Source: Klebsiella pneumoniae (GTDB lineage Bacteria > Pseudomonadota > Gammaproteobacteria > Pseudomonadales > Azotimanducaceae). Taken from it: a stretch of DNA of 8,786 nucleotides. Below are positions 1 through 6,133 of this stretch, in pieces. Numbering within the stretch: the first letter of the stretch is position 1; every line of letters begins with the position of its first letter. The notes beneath the pieces are model-generated. The model searched no databases. It was given only the letters and a program-made list of their open reading frames with translations, and was not told where the DNA came from. The position numbers and the translations under genes are program-made. The DNA is taken from positions 1-8,786 of the forward strand of contig CAMDVY010000101.1 of NCBI GenBank assembly GCA_945878745.1, written 5' to 3'.

Positions 1-27
1 GAGAGTGTTGACATGGTTCGCCTCATA

Positions 28-52
28 GAAGGAGCGATCTCCTGATCGCGAT
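28..52 (+). repeat. REP palindrome 1, plus orientation, foot altered to GAAG
   Basis: This REP-type palindrome has a 5' foot, then stem GCGATC (34-39), loop TCCT (40-43) and stem GATCGC (44-49), ending in GAT. The stem is a perfect 6 bp. It matches the copies at 679 and 6217 except that the foot tetranucleotide reads GAAG instead of GTAG. It lies upstream of the RAYT gene and forms an inverted pair with the next REP across a 14-nt spacer. Confidence 0.9.
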
Positions 53-66
53 TTTGCAAGCCGCTC

Positions 67-90
67 ATCGCGGTCGGAGACCGCTCCTAC
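67..90 (-). repeat. REP palindrome 2, minus orientation
   Basis: Read on the minus strand this is foot GTAG, GGA, stem GCGGTC, loop TCC, stem GACCGC, then GAT. Compared with the plus-oriented copies it carries G and C where they carry A and T in the stem, a compensated pair change, and its loop is one base shorter. It closes the inverted pair upstream of the RAYT gene. Confidence 0.9.
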
Positions 91-148
91 ACGAAATCTG
101 GCATTCCGCTGACAAGGATCCTAAGCCGCGTGGTTTACCGTACAGGGC

Positions 149-616
149 ATGCCTCACCAACGTTCCCTGCGAAAAGGACGCGTCAGCGCACCGGGCCAGA
201 TCTACCTCTGCACAACGGTCACGTTACAGCGACGCAAACTGTTCATCGACTGGCGATTCGGCCGCTCGGTTGTTACGTCGCTGATGTGGCACGACCTGTA
301 TGGCTACACCACCACACTCGCCTACGTCGTCATGCCTGACCACTGCCACTGGCTGTTTGTACTTGGCGAGAAGAGACGACTGGCCGACGTGATGGCCGCA
401 ATGAAGAAGCACTCCGCAAAACTGATCAACCAGGCGCTCGGCACAAGCGGACCAATCTGGCAGCCGGGTTTTCACGATCACGCTTTACGCAGTGATGAGC
501 AGATCGAACACGTTGCATGGTATGTGATCCATAATCCGGTAAGGTCAGGGATCGTTGAAGACATACGGCTGTATCCGCTGTGGGACGCCAAGTGGTTACC
601 AAATAGCGCTTGCTAG
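149..616 (+). CDS. REP-associated tyrosine transposase (RAYT), IS200-like Y1 family
   Basis: This is a 155-residue single-strand DNA nuclease of the Y1/HUH transposase fold. The HUH metal site is H65-C66-H67 in MPDHCHW, and the nucleophilic tyrosine is most likely Y125 in HVAWYVIHNPVR. The WQPGFHDHALR segment (about 104-114) and the closing YPLWDAKW are typical of RAYTs. Length is normal and the frame is intact, so it is probably functional. The ATG at 149 has only a weak GGG just upstream and was chosen because it gives the expected N-terminus. REP palindromes flank it on both sides (28-90 and 634-774), the arrangement called a REPtron. Family members are known in E. coli to bind and cleave REP DNA through a GTAG foot and hairpin, and these REPs have that foot. 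RAYTs are single-copy, vertically kept genes rather than self-moving elements. The family is confident; activity is inferred. Confidence 0.92.
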   Translation: MPHQRSLRKGRVSAPGQIYLCTTVTLQRRKLFIDWRFGRSVVTSLMWHDLYGYTTTLAYVVMPDHCHWLFVLGEKRRLADVMAAMKKHSAKLINQALGTSGPIWQPGFHDHALRSDEQIEHVAWYVIHNPVRSGIVEDIRLYPLWDAKWLPNSAC

Positions 617-633
617 TCACATCAGGCGTTCAA

Positions 634-656
634 ATCGCGGGGGAGACCGCTCCTAC
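634..656 (-). repeat. REP palindrome 3, minus orientation, decayed stem
   Basis: On the minus strand this keeps the foot GTAGGA and the terminal GAT, but one base is lost and another changed, leaving only a 4-bp GCGG/CCGC stem around a 6-nt loop that still contains TCC. It begins 17 bases after the RAYT stop and opens a cluster of four REPs. Confidence 0.82.
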
Positions 657-678
657 ATTCCAGCTACACCAACGCTCC

Positions 679-703
679 GTAGGAGCGATCTCCTGATCGC
701 GAT
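679..703 (+). repeat. REP palindrome 4, plus orientation, consensus copy
   Basis: The foot is GTAG, followed by GA, stem GCGATC, loop TCCT, stem GATCGC and GAT. It is identical over all 25 positions to the copy at 6217-6241, more than 5 kb away. Its neighbour at 716 is in the opposite orientation, 12 bases downstream. Confidence 0.93.
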
Positions 704-715
704 CGTGGGCCAACC

Positions 716-739
716 ATCGCGGTCGGAGACCGCTCCTAC
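716..739 (-). repeat. REP palindrome 5, minus orientation, GC-stem type
   Basis: On the minus strand it carries foot GTAG, stem GCGGTC, loop TCC and stem GACCGC. It is identical to the copies at 67-90 and 6171-6194. It sits between two plus-oriented copies with 12-nt spacers on both sides. Confidence 0.93.
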
Positions 740-751
740 AATCCGCATGGC

Positions 752-774
752 AGGAGCGGTCTCCTGATCGCGAT
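752..774 (+). repeat. REP palindrome 6, plus orientation, mixed stem
   Basis: The left arm is GCGGTC, as in the minus-oriented type, while loop TCCT and right arm GATCGC are those of the plus-oriented type, so one pair becomes G-T (a wobble if single-stranded). The base before AGGA is C, so the foot reads GCAG rather than GTAG. This is the last REP before the SDR operon. Confidence 0.88.
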
Positions 775-811
775 CCTCAACCCCAAACCACCTCGCCTCC
801 TCTCGCGCTCA

Positions 812-840
812 TTCCCAACTCCCCACAAGTAGTTTATGTT
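812..840 (+). promoter_or_regulatory. possible promoter of the SDR-TPP enzyme operon
   Basis: TATGTT (835-840) could serve as a -10 element, with a weak TTCCCA (812-817) as -35 at a 17-bp spacing. The place fits, since the first gene starts at 867 and no other promoter-like sequence is visible between the REP cluster and the gene. The matches are poor, so this is tentative. Confidence 0.25.
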
Positions 841-866
841 CGACCCAAACAAGGGGAGTACACCAC

Positions 867-1676
867 ATGGGAAAACTCGACGGGAAAGTCGCCATCGTCA
901 CGGGCGCCGCACGAGGGCTCGGACGTAGTTATGCACTCCGGCTGGCCGGCCTAGGCGCGAAGGTCGCCGTCAGCGATCTCAATCTGAAGTCTTACCAGGA
1001 ATTCGAGGCCGAAGCCGCCGCAATGACCGGCGATTCCACCGTCGAAGAAATTCGCGCGTCAGGTGGTGAGGCCATGGGTTTCGAATTTGATATCACCGAT
1101 CGCGATGCGGTTTTTGCCATGGTGGATTCGGTACAGAAAGCCTGGGGACGCGTCGATGTACTGGTAGCCAACGCAGGCGGTGGACGCGGCAAGCCCAGGG
1201 ACACTGCAGCATCTGTGGTACCTCCGGACCTGTGGAACCTCGTCCTGGAAATGAACCTGTATGGTACTTATCACTGTTGCAGTGCGGTCGCGCCCATTAT
1301 GAAACAACAAAACAGCGGAAGGATCATTACGGTAGCTTCGATGGCCGGCAAAGTGGCTGGTGTTGGGGGTGGTTATGCTCACTATGGCGCTGCCAAGGCG
1401 GCTATCGCCCACTACACCCGCCATCTGGCGCAGGAGTTAGGTCCGTATGGCATCAATGCAAACTGCATAGCACCCGGAATCATCGCCACCGCGCGCATCG
1501 TCAAGCTGGTCGGTGGATCAGAAAGCAGCAACAGCGCGACCAACGATATCGCTCTGCGGCGATTCGGCACACCGGAAGACTGTGCGAAGGTTATCGAGTT
1601 TCTAGCAACAGACCTTTCCGATTACGTCACCGGGGCGCTTATTCCCATTGACGGCGGCGCAACAAGGGGAGACTGA
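867..1676 (+). CDS. short-chain dehydrogenase/reductase (classical SDR)
   Basis: This is a cytoplasmic NAD(P)-dependent oxidoreductase of 269 residues. The Rossmann glycine motif TGAARGLG is at 12-19, NAGG starts at N102, and the catalytic set is N130, S158, Y173 and K177 (YGAAK). An aspartate at 37, at the end of the second strand, points to NAD(H) rather than NADP(H). PG at 203-204 and the C-terminal IDGG are also typical. An extra stretch near 40-66 separates the second and third strands and makes it slightly longer than the usual 250 residues. The start has a strong AAGGGGAG ribosome site (851-858) eight bases upstream. Its stop overlaps the next start by one base (TGATG), so the two proteins are translationally coupled. 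The substrate is unknown; a hydroxy- or keto-compound made or used by the partner TPP enzyme is a reasonable inference. Confidence 0.95.
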   Translation: MGKLDGKVAIVTGAARGLGRSYALRLAGLGAKVAVSDLNLKSYQEFEAEAAAMTGDSTVEEIRASGGEAMGFEFDITDRDAVFAMVDSVQKAWGRVDVLVANAGGGRGKPRDTAASVVPPDLWNLVLEMNLYGTYHCCSAVAPIMKQQNSGRIITVASMAGKVAGVGGGYAHYGAAKAAIAHYTRHLAQELGPYGINANCIAPGIIATARIVKLVGGSESSNSATNDIALRRFGTPEDCAKVIEFLATDLSDYVTGALIPIDGGATRGD

Positions 1677-3388
1677 TGAGTACAGAGCTGCTTCTCTCAG
1701 ACAACGTACGAACGGCCGACGCCATCCTGCAGGTGCTGGAAGAAGCCGGCATCACCATGGTCTTTGGTATCGCTGGAGGCCACACCGGTCGTTTGTTCAT
1801 GTCGCTGGCGAATCACCAGAACACCCTTCGCACGGTGCTGGTCCGACAGGAGACCCTCGCCGGTGTCATGGCCGAAGTGTACGGCCGGCTGACACGCCGC
1901 CCCGGCGTGATCATCGGGCAAGGACCCTGGGTACTCGGCAACGGACTGCTTGGCACCATGGAGGCCTATCTCTCCAGCTCGCCCATGCTGTTGCTGACCG
2001 ATTTCAGCGACAACGCCGGACACAATCTGCATGGCCCTTATCAGGCCGGCACCGGCGACTACGGTACCTGGAATGCACGCCAGGCATTTGCGGCCGTGAC
2101 CAAACAGGTATTTGAAGCCAACGATCCGGCCTCAGGCGTACAGGCAACACAATTTGCCATCAAACACGCCATGTCCGGACAGCCCGGTCCGGTGACGGTG
2201 TTGTACTCGTCCGGCGGCTTGTCAGGCCACGTGGGACCAGACACCGTCCCGCGCCTCTACCGCACTACGCCATATCTGCCTGTACCATCCAGGGCGGTAG
2301 ACACAGCAGCCATTCTCTCCGCGGTGGGTTTGCTGGCCGGTGCCCAGAAGCCGGTAGTGATAGCCGGGAATGGGGTTCGTATCGGCAACGCGTTCGAATC
2401 ACTTCGTGATTTCGCCGAACACTATGGCGCACCCGTGGTGACCACCGCTTCCGGTAAAGGTACTTTTGCGGAACATCACCCGCTCGCGCTGGGTGTTTTC
2501 GGAACCTTTGGAATCGCGGCAGCCAATGCGGCAGTCAGCGAGGCCGATGTTGTTCTGGTGGTCGGCTCGAAACTCGGCATCTCCGATACTGCGCGTGCCA
2601 ACCCGGCACTGCTGGACGCCACCCGACAGAAGTTCATTCAGATCGACATCGAACCCCGCAACGCTTCCTGGACCTTCCCTGTGGATCAGGTACTGATCGG
2701 TGAAGCAAGCGTCGCGCTGGATGAACTGACGCGCGCCTTCAGCGGCAGCGATCGACAACCACCTGCTGTTGCGCGTGTTGCCGCACTGCGCGAGACCCAT
2801 GGCTATTTCGATTCTCCAGCGTATACGAATGACGAAGTACCGATCCTGCCGCAGCGAGTCATCGGCGCACTTCGCAAAGTTCTCCCGGACGACGCCATCG
2901 TCACTTGTGATGCCGGCGAGAACCGTATCCTGATGACCCACTTCTACCAGAATCGGTCACCCAACGGGTTCCTTCAGGCAGCAGGTGCTGGACCGATGGG
3001 CTTCGGAATTCCCGCGGCATTGGCCGCAAAGCTGGTTCATCCCGACCGGGTGGTGGTGGCCATCTGTGGCGACGGTGGATTCGCCATGACGATGAACGGC
3101 CTGATGACCGCCGTTGAACAGAATATTCCGATCATCAATGTGGTCTTCAACAATCATGCCTTGGGTTGGGTATTGCATGGCAGCGGTCCATTCGCTGCTG
3201 AATTCAACGACTTCGATCATGCCGAGATGGCGCGTGCCATGCATTGTCATGGCATTCGGGTGACCAATCCTGCCGACCTGGAACCCGCCATCCGCGAAGC
3301 AATGGCCTGCGGCAAACCCTGCGTCATCGACGTCGAAACCTCCCTCAAGGTCTCGTTCCGCGACGTCACCTCACCGCTGGCTGGTTGA
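1676..3388 (+). CDS. thiamine-diphosphate-dependent enzyme, acetolactate synthase superfamily
   Basis: This 570-residue protein has the three-domain layout of the acetolactate synthase / benzoylformate decarboxylase / benzaldehyde lyase group. The N-terminal pyrimidine-binding domain (about 10-180) has the cofactor-activating glutamate E59 in VRQE. The central domain is about 205-350. The C-terminal diphosphate-binding domain carries the metal motif from GDGG (465-468) to NN (492-493). The central domain has GSKLGISDT where true acetolactate synthases have a conserved RFDDR-type segment, and no small-subunit gene is nearby. A branched-chain biosynthetic role is therefore unlikely, and a catabolic lyase, carboligase or decarboxylase is more plausible. 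Translation starts at the ATG overlapping the SDR stop, with AAGGGGA (1664-1670) as ribosome site, nearly the same as that of the SDR. The superfamily is secure; the reaction is not identified. Confidence 0.92.
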   Translation: MSTELLLSDNVRTADAILQVLEEAGITMVFGIAGGHTGRLFMSLANHQNTLRTVLVRQETLAGVMAEVYGRLTRRPGVIIGQGPWVLGNGLLGTMEAYLSSSPMLLLTDFSDNAGHNLHGPYQAGTGDYGTWNARQAFAAVTKQVFEANDPASGVQATQFAIKHAMSGQPGPVTVLYSSGGLSGHVGPDTVPRLYRTTPYLPVPSRAVDTAAILSAVGLLAGAQKPVVIAGNGVRIGNAFESLRDFAEHYGAPVVTTASGKGTFAEHHPLALGVFGTFGIAAANAAVSEADVVLVVGSKLGISDTARANPALLDATRQKFIQIDIEPRNASWTFPVDQVLIGEASVALDELTRAFSGSDRQPPAVARVAALRETHGYFDSPAYTNDEVPILPQRVIGALRKVLPDDAIVTCDAGENRILMTHFYQNRSPNGFLQAAGAGPMGFGIPAALAAKLVHPDRVVVAICGDGGFAMTMNGLMTAVEQNIPIINVVFNNHALGWVLHGSGPFAAEFNDFDHAEMARAMHCHGIRVTNPADLEPAIREAMACGKPCVIDVETSLKVSFRDVTSPLAG

Positions 3389-3391
3389 ATG

Positions 3392-3423
3392 TCAGGAAGA
3401 TCTGATTAGTCAGATCTTCCTGA
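3392..3423 (+). repeat. perfect 14-bp inverted repeat after the TPP enzyme gene
   Basis: Arms 3392-3405 and 3410-3423 (TCAGGAAGATCTGA and its reverse complement) are perfectly complementary around the 4-nt loop TTAG. It starts four bases after the TPP enzyme stop and abuts the terminator hairpin. It lacks a T-run of its own, so it may stabilise the transcript 3' end, act with the next hairpin, or serve the opposite strand. Confidence 0.9.
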
Positions 3424-3450
3424 GTGGTGCAAGGATGCACCACCATTTTT
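3424..3450 (+). terminator. intrinsic terminator of the SDR-TPP enzyme operon
   Basis: An 8-bp perfect stem, GTGGTGCA (3424-3431) with TGCACCAC (3436-3443), encloses the loop AGGA and is followed after CA by five T residues (3446-3450). Position right after the operon's last stop and the T-run orientation support termination on the plus strand. Confidence 0.82.
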
Positions 3451-3452
3451 CA

Positions 3453-3537
3453 TGCGTGAAACGCAGGGCCTCTTCTTAAAAAGGGGGGGCGAGGAACACG
3501 CAGTGTTCCGAATTGGGCAATTCGCAGGAGCGAATTG
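3453..3537 (+). promoter_or_regulatory. hairpin-rich leader upstream of the cupin gene
   Basis: Three kinds of palindrome lie here. TGCGT/ACGCA is at 3453-3465. A 7-bp stem GGAACAC/GTGTTCC with loop GCA is at 3493-3509. A shared arm CAATTCG (3518-3524) can pair either with CGAATTG at 3509-3515 or with CGAATTG at 3531-3537. The last two pairings exclude each other, as in switch-like leaders or overlapping operators. A run of seven G residues lies at 3483-3489. No clear promoter can be named. A regulatory role is inferred from the geometry only. Confidence 0.45.
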
Positions 3538-3564
3538 ATCAGAAATACCTTAGGAGAAGTTGTC

Positions 3565-3882
3565 ATGAATGAAGATCTGGCCCCCATCGCAACCGGTGTG
3601 ATCTTCGAAGATGAGAAGGTGCGCGTCTGGAACCAGGTGGTTCCCAAGGACGGTCTGATAGAAAAACATGCCCACACCCACGACTACTTTTTATTGCATG
3701 TCAGTGGCGAAGGTCCAATCGCGGTTACCTTTCACGACGGAACAGGTGGCAAGCTGGGCGAACACTTCATGTTCAAACCAAAACCAGGTTCCGCCGACTT
3801 CGTCAAAAAAGGTCATGTCGAGACTGCACACAATCAGGGCGAGGAGTACCGCGCGATACTGGTCGAACTGAAGAACACATGA
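3565..3882 (+). CDS. small single-domain cupin protein
   Basis: This 105-residue protein is a single beta-barrel cupin. The first cupin motif carries H35, H37 and H39 (EKHAHTHDYFLLHV), and the second centres on GHVETAHNQGEEYRAILVE with H84, E86 and H89, so a bound divalent metal is plausible. There is no signal peptide or membrane segment. I chose the ATG at 3565 over an in-frame TTG at 3535 because an AGGAG ribosome site (3552-3556) sits eight bases before the ATG and because the TTG lies inside a palindrome. Small cupins of this kind act as isomerases, dioxygenases or ligand-binding partners of metabolic enzymes, and sequence alone does not decide between these. It is separated from the SDR-TPP operon by a terminator, so it is probably transcribed on its own. 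It converges on the LysR gene, 85 bases away. Confidence 0.86.
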   Translation: MNEDLAPIATGVIFEDEKVRVWNQVVPKDGLIEKHAHTHDYFLLHVSGEGPIAVTFHDGTGGKLGEHFMFKPKPGSADFVKKGHVETAHNQGEEYRAILVELKNT

Positions 3883-3967
3883 TGGAAGTGCCAGGGCAAG
3901 CGCGACGCCATTGTCTCCGTGAATCACCAAGAGTTGGCCCCTATAAAACCAACCGATCAGAACTTTC

Positions 3968-4849
3968 CTAACGAGCAAATTCCAGATCAATCACCACCAG
4001 AAACCGCTTGGCTGCTTCCGACAGTGGTTGGTGTTTGCGCCAGTACATGCCAACCGTTCGCGGAATGGTGGAGAAAGGCAAGCCTTCCACGGGGTGCAGT
4101 CCGTCCAGATCCGGCAACAAACGATTCGACACAAAGGTCACACCCTTCCCGGCTGCCAACAACGCCAGGCGGGTATCAAGGTGGCTGATTTCCCATATTG
4201 AGGAAAACAACCGCCTTATCCGCTCCTGACCGGGCCTCTTGGTGACCTCATCAAGATAGGAGGTGATCAGTATGGTGCGATCAAGGACTGCCATCGGGTC
4301 GCTACGCAAGCGAGCAAACTCCGGATGGTTTTCGTGTACCACCAGTACCCGCGTTTCATCGAAGCACGCACGCGTCGCAAAGTGACCGGGCATCTGATGC
4401 TGAAAAGGTCCAAACGCCAGTTCCCAACGATTCTCATCAACCCCGTAGATCATCTCCCGGCTTGGAGCGACGTCCAGCTTCAGGCGAGTCAACGGATTGC
4501 GCTCGCAGAATTTCAGCAGCAGTGTCGTGCCATGTAACCGATGCACTGAACTGCTCATCGCGAGATTGAGCGTTGAGAGTGCCCCACCACGGATCAGCTC
4601 GATATCGTCGAGCGCTACCCGTTCTTCGTTCAGCATCGTCTGTGCAAACCGGAACAGCCGTTGACCGGCTTCCGTCAATCGCGGCTTTCGACCTCGGGTC
4701 AGCAATCCGGTACCAAGGCGATGCTCCAGATTCGCCATGGTCTGACTGACTGCAGACTGCGAGAGATTCAACCGTTCTGCGGCGCGCCCGAAACCCTCCT
4801 CCTCGACGATGGCCGACAGTACACGAAGCTCGTTGCGTTCAATCTGCAT
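3968..4849 (-). CDS. LysR-type transcriptional regulator
   Basis: This is a 293-residue DNA-binding regulator. The N-terminal winged helix-turn-helix (about 1-60) includes GFGRAAERLNLSQSAVSQTM and then LEHRLG, the classic LysR signature. The rest (about 90-290) is the periplasmic-binding-protein-like effector domain. I chose the ATG whose cat complement is at 4847-4849 because it places the helix-turn-helix about 20 residues in, as is usual. An in-frame GTG at 4891 would add 14 residues, but it overlaps a palindrome that looks like an operator. Neither start has a clear ribosome site. The gene is divergent from the citrate synthase-like gene, the usual layout for a LysR regulator and its target, and convergent with the cupin gene. 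By family habit it would repress itself and activate the divergent gene in response to a small-molecule ligand, which is not identified. Confidence 0.93.
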   Translation of the reverse strand: MQIERNELRVLSAIVEEEGFGRAAERLNLSQSAVSQTMANLEHRLGTGLLTRGRKPRLTEAGQRLFRFAQTMLNEERVALDDIELIRGGALSTLNLAMSSSVHRLHGTTLLLKFCERNPLTRLKLDVAPSREMIYGVDENRWELAFGPFQHQMPGHFATRACFDETRVLVVHENHPEFARLRSDPMAVLDRTILITSYLDEVTKRPGQERIRRLFSSIWEISHLDTRLALLAAGKGVTFVSNRLLPDLDGLHPVEGLPFSTIPRTVGMYWRKHQPLSEAAKRFLVVIDLEFAR

Positions 4850-4890
4850 GGCTGAAGTGTGGCCCAGACGGCGAAGTCTGACCAGCAGCA

Positions 4891-4921
4891 CAACTGATGG
4901 ATCAATCAGTTGCGCTGATGG
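4891..4921. promoter_or_regulatory. candidate LysR operator
   Basis: An 8-bp perfect inverted repeat, CAACTGAT (4891-4898) and ATCAGTTG (4905-4912), is separated by 6 bases. CTGATGG occurs at 4894-4900 and again at 4915-4921, a 21-bp step equal to two helical turns. It lies in the divergent intergenic region, 42 bases upstream of the LysR ATG. LysR proteins bind interrupted dyads plus a second site in phase, which this resembles. Binding is inferred. Confidence 0.5.
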
Positions 4922-5014
4922 TTAAGCAAATCCTTGCACTCTTCCACCCAATCGCGCTCGTTGGGAGAAGGCTGCCGTCGTAACTTGACTCCACCCGATT
5001 CTGAGCGAGCAGTG

Positions 5015-6133
5015 ATGACCACCAACAATGGAATAGCCAAGGGACTGGAAGGGATTGAAGTCGATGAAACTGCGGTAAGCCTAGTTGATGGCAGCCGCGG
5101 CACACTCAGTTATCGCGGCTACCCACTCGAGACACTGTTGAACTGGCCGTTTACCCGTGTTGCACTCCTGGTGCTTGGTGACAAAGAACCCGACGAGGCA
5201 GAACTCACGGCATTCGAAGATGAACTCACCGAGCATGCAGCGCTTCGTCCAACGGAAACCGCACTGCTGGACTTGCTAGCCCCGACCGCAGCCCATCCGA
5301 TGCAGGTGCTGATCGCGCTGGCCACAACCCTGGAACATGATCAACGTGCGTTTACGCGTTATGGCGAGGCGGCACGCGGGCTGAGCATAGCCGCAAGACT
5401 GCCGACAGCGCTCTCCTATCTTCTGGCCAGGCGACGTGGTGTCGCCTGGCCGGTCATGCTGGGCGCCTCTGCGAGCCCGGTCACTCGCTATCTGAACGCC
5501 ATCGGCGCCTCATCCAACCCGACATTGGCGCGGGCCATGGAGGTCACCCAGATTCTGCAGATCGAGCATGGATTCAACGCCGGTACATTTGCAGCGCGTG
5601 TGGTAGCGAGCACCCTGGCTCCGATTGAAAATTCGATCGCCGGCGCATTTGCGGCACTACACGGCATATTGCATGGAGGCGCCGACCAGGCAGCGCTCGA
5701 AACCGCACACAAGGTCGGATCACCGGCGGCGGCTTCCGCCTTTGTCGATGACTGTCTGGCGACGGGCAACAAAGTCATGGGGATGGGTCACCGTGAGTAC
5801 AAGGTACTCGATCCTCGTGCTCGGTATGTCAAACAGTTCGCGATCGAACTATCGCGCGGAACACCGCTGGAAAACACTGCTGCAACGCTGGTAGCCATCG
5901 AAGAGCGATTCACCCAGCGGATGCGCGAGAAGAACAAGCCTCTTTACGCCAATCTCGAGTTTTACAAAGGAATCGTCTATTCGTGCGCAGGGTTGCCACC
6001 GGATTTCTTTACGGCGACCTTCGCGATGGCGCGCGTGTTCGGGTATGTCGCGCACTTCATGGAATCGAGGAAGGACAATCGCCTCATTCGTCCCTCCGCG
6101 CGTTATGTGGGCCGGATGCCTGATTCACCGTAG
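5015..6133 (+). CDS. citrate synthase / 2-methylcitrate synthase-like protein
   Basis: This 372-residue cytoplasmic enzyme belongs to the family that condenses an acyl-CoA with oxaloacetate. Family motifs in order are IEHGFNAGTF (H185), HGILHGGAD with catalytic histidine H220, and GMGHREYKVLDPR with the second histidine H259. Then comes NLEFYKG, where the usual catalytic aspartate is glutamate (E315), and finally RPSARYVG. Its length is that of the short bacterial form, shared by methylcitrate synthases and CitA/CitZ-type paralogues, not of GltA (about 430). The ATG at 5015 gives the expected N-terminus leading into GLEGI. There is no strong ribosome site, and the adjacent GTG at 5012 is an alternative. 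The gene is divergent from the LysR regulator. The TAG stop is the TAG of a REP foot. Whether the substrate is acetyl-CoA, propionyl-CoA or another acyl-CoA cannot be told. Confidence 0.9.
   Translation: MTTNNGIAKGLEGIEVDETAVSLVDGSRGTLSYRGYPLETLLNWPFTRVALLVLGDKEPDEAELTAFEDELTEHAALRPTETALLDLLAPTAAHPMQVLIALATTLEHDQRAFTRYGEAARGLSIAARLPTALSYLLARRRGVAWPVMLGASASPVTRYLNAIGASSNPTLARAMEVTQILQIEHGFNAGTFAARVVASTLAPIENSIAGAFAALHGILHGGADQAALETAHKVGSPAAASAFVDDCLATGNKVMGMGHREYKVLDPRARYVKQFAIELSRGTPLENTAATLVAIEERFTQRMREKNKPLYANLEFYKGIVYSCAGLPPDFFTATFAMARVFGYVAHFMESRKDNRLIRPSARYVGRMPDSP

Noticed and set aside
8..13. TTGACA as a -35 element upstream of the RAYT
   Set aside because: No -10 element is found at the proper distance; the place is occupied by a REP palindrome.
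28..774. CRISPR-like array formed by the repeats around the RAYT
   Set aside because: The repeats alternate in orientation, spacers are 12-22 bases and partly similar to one another, and no cas gene is present; REP elements explain them.
2399..2941. Minus-strand open frame of 180 codons inside the TPP enzyme gene
   Set aside because: It is the antisense shadow of a well-supported conserved gene and shows no recognisable domain.
3483..3489. Run of seven G residues as a phase-variation tract
   Set aside because: It is short, lies outside any coding region and has no clear promoter relation, so it cannot be supported.
3535..3564. Extended cupin start at the TTG at 3535
   Set aside because: The ATG at 3565 has a well-spaced AGGAG, while the TTG lies in a palindrome with no ribosome site and the ten extra residues are unlike a cupin N-terminus.
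4934..5014. N-terminal extension of the citrate synthase from the TTG at 4934
   Set aside because: The extra 27 residues do not resemble the family, and the ATG at 5015 begins where citrate synthases usually begin.
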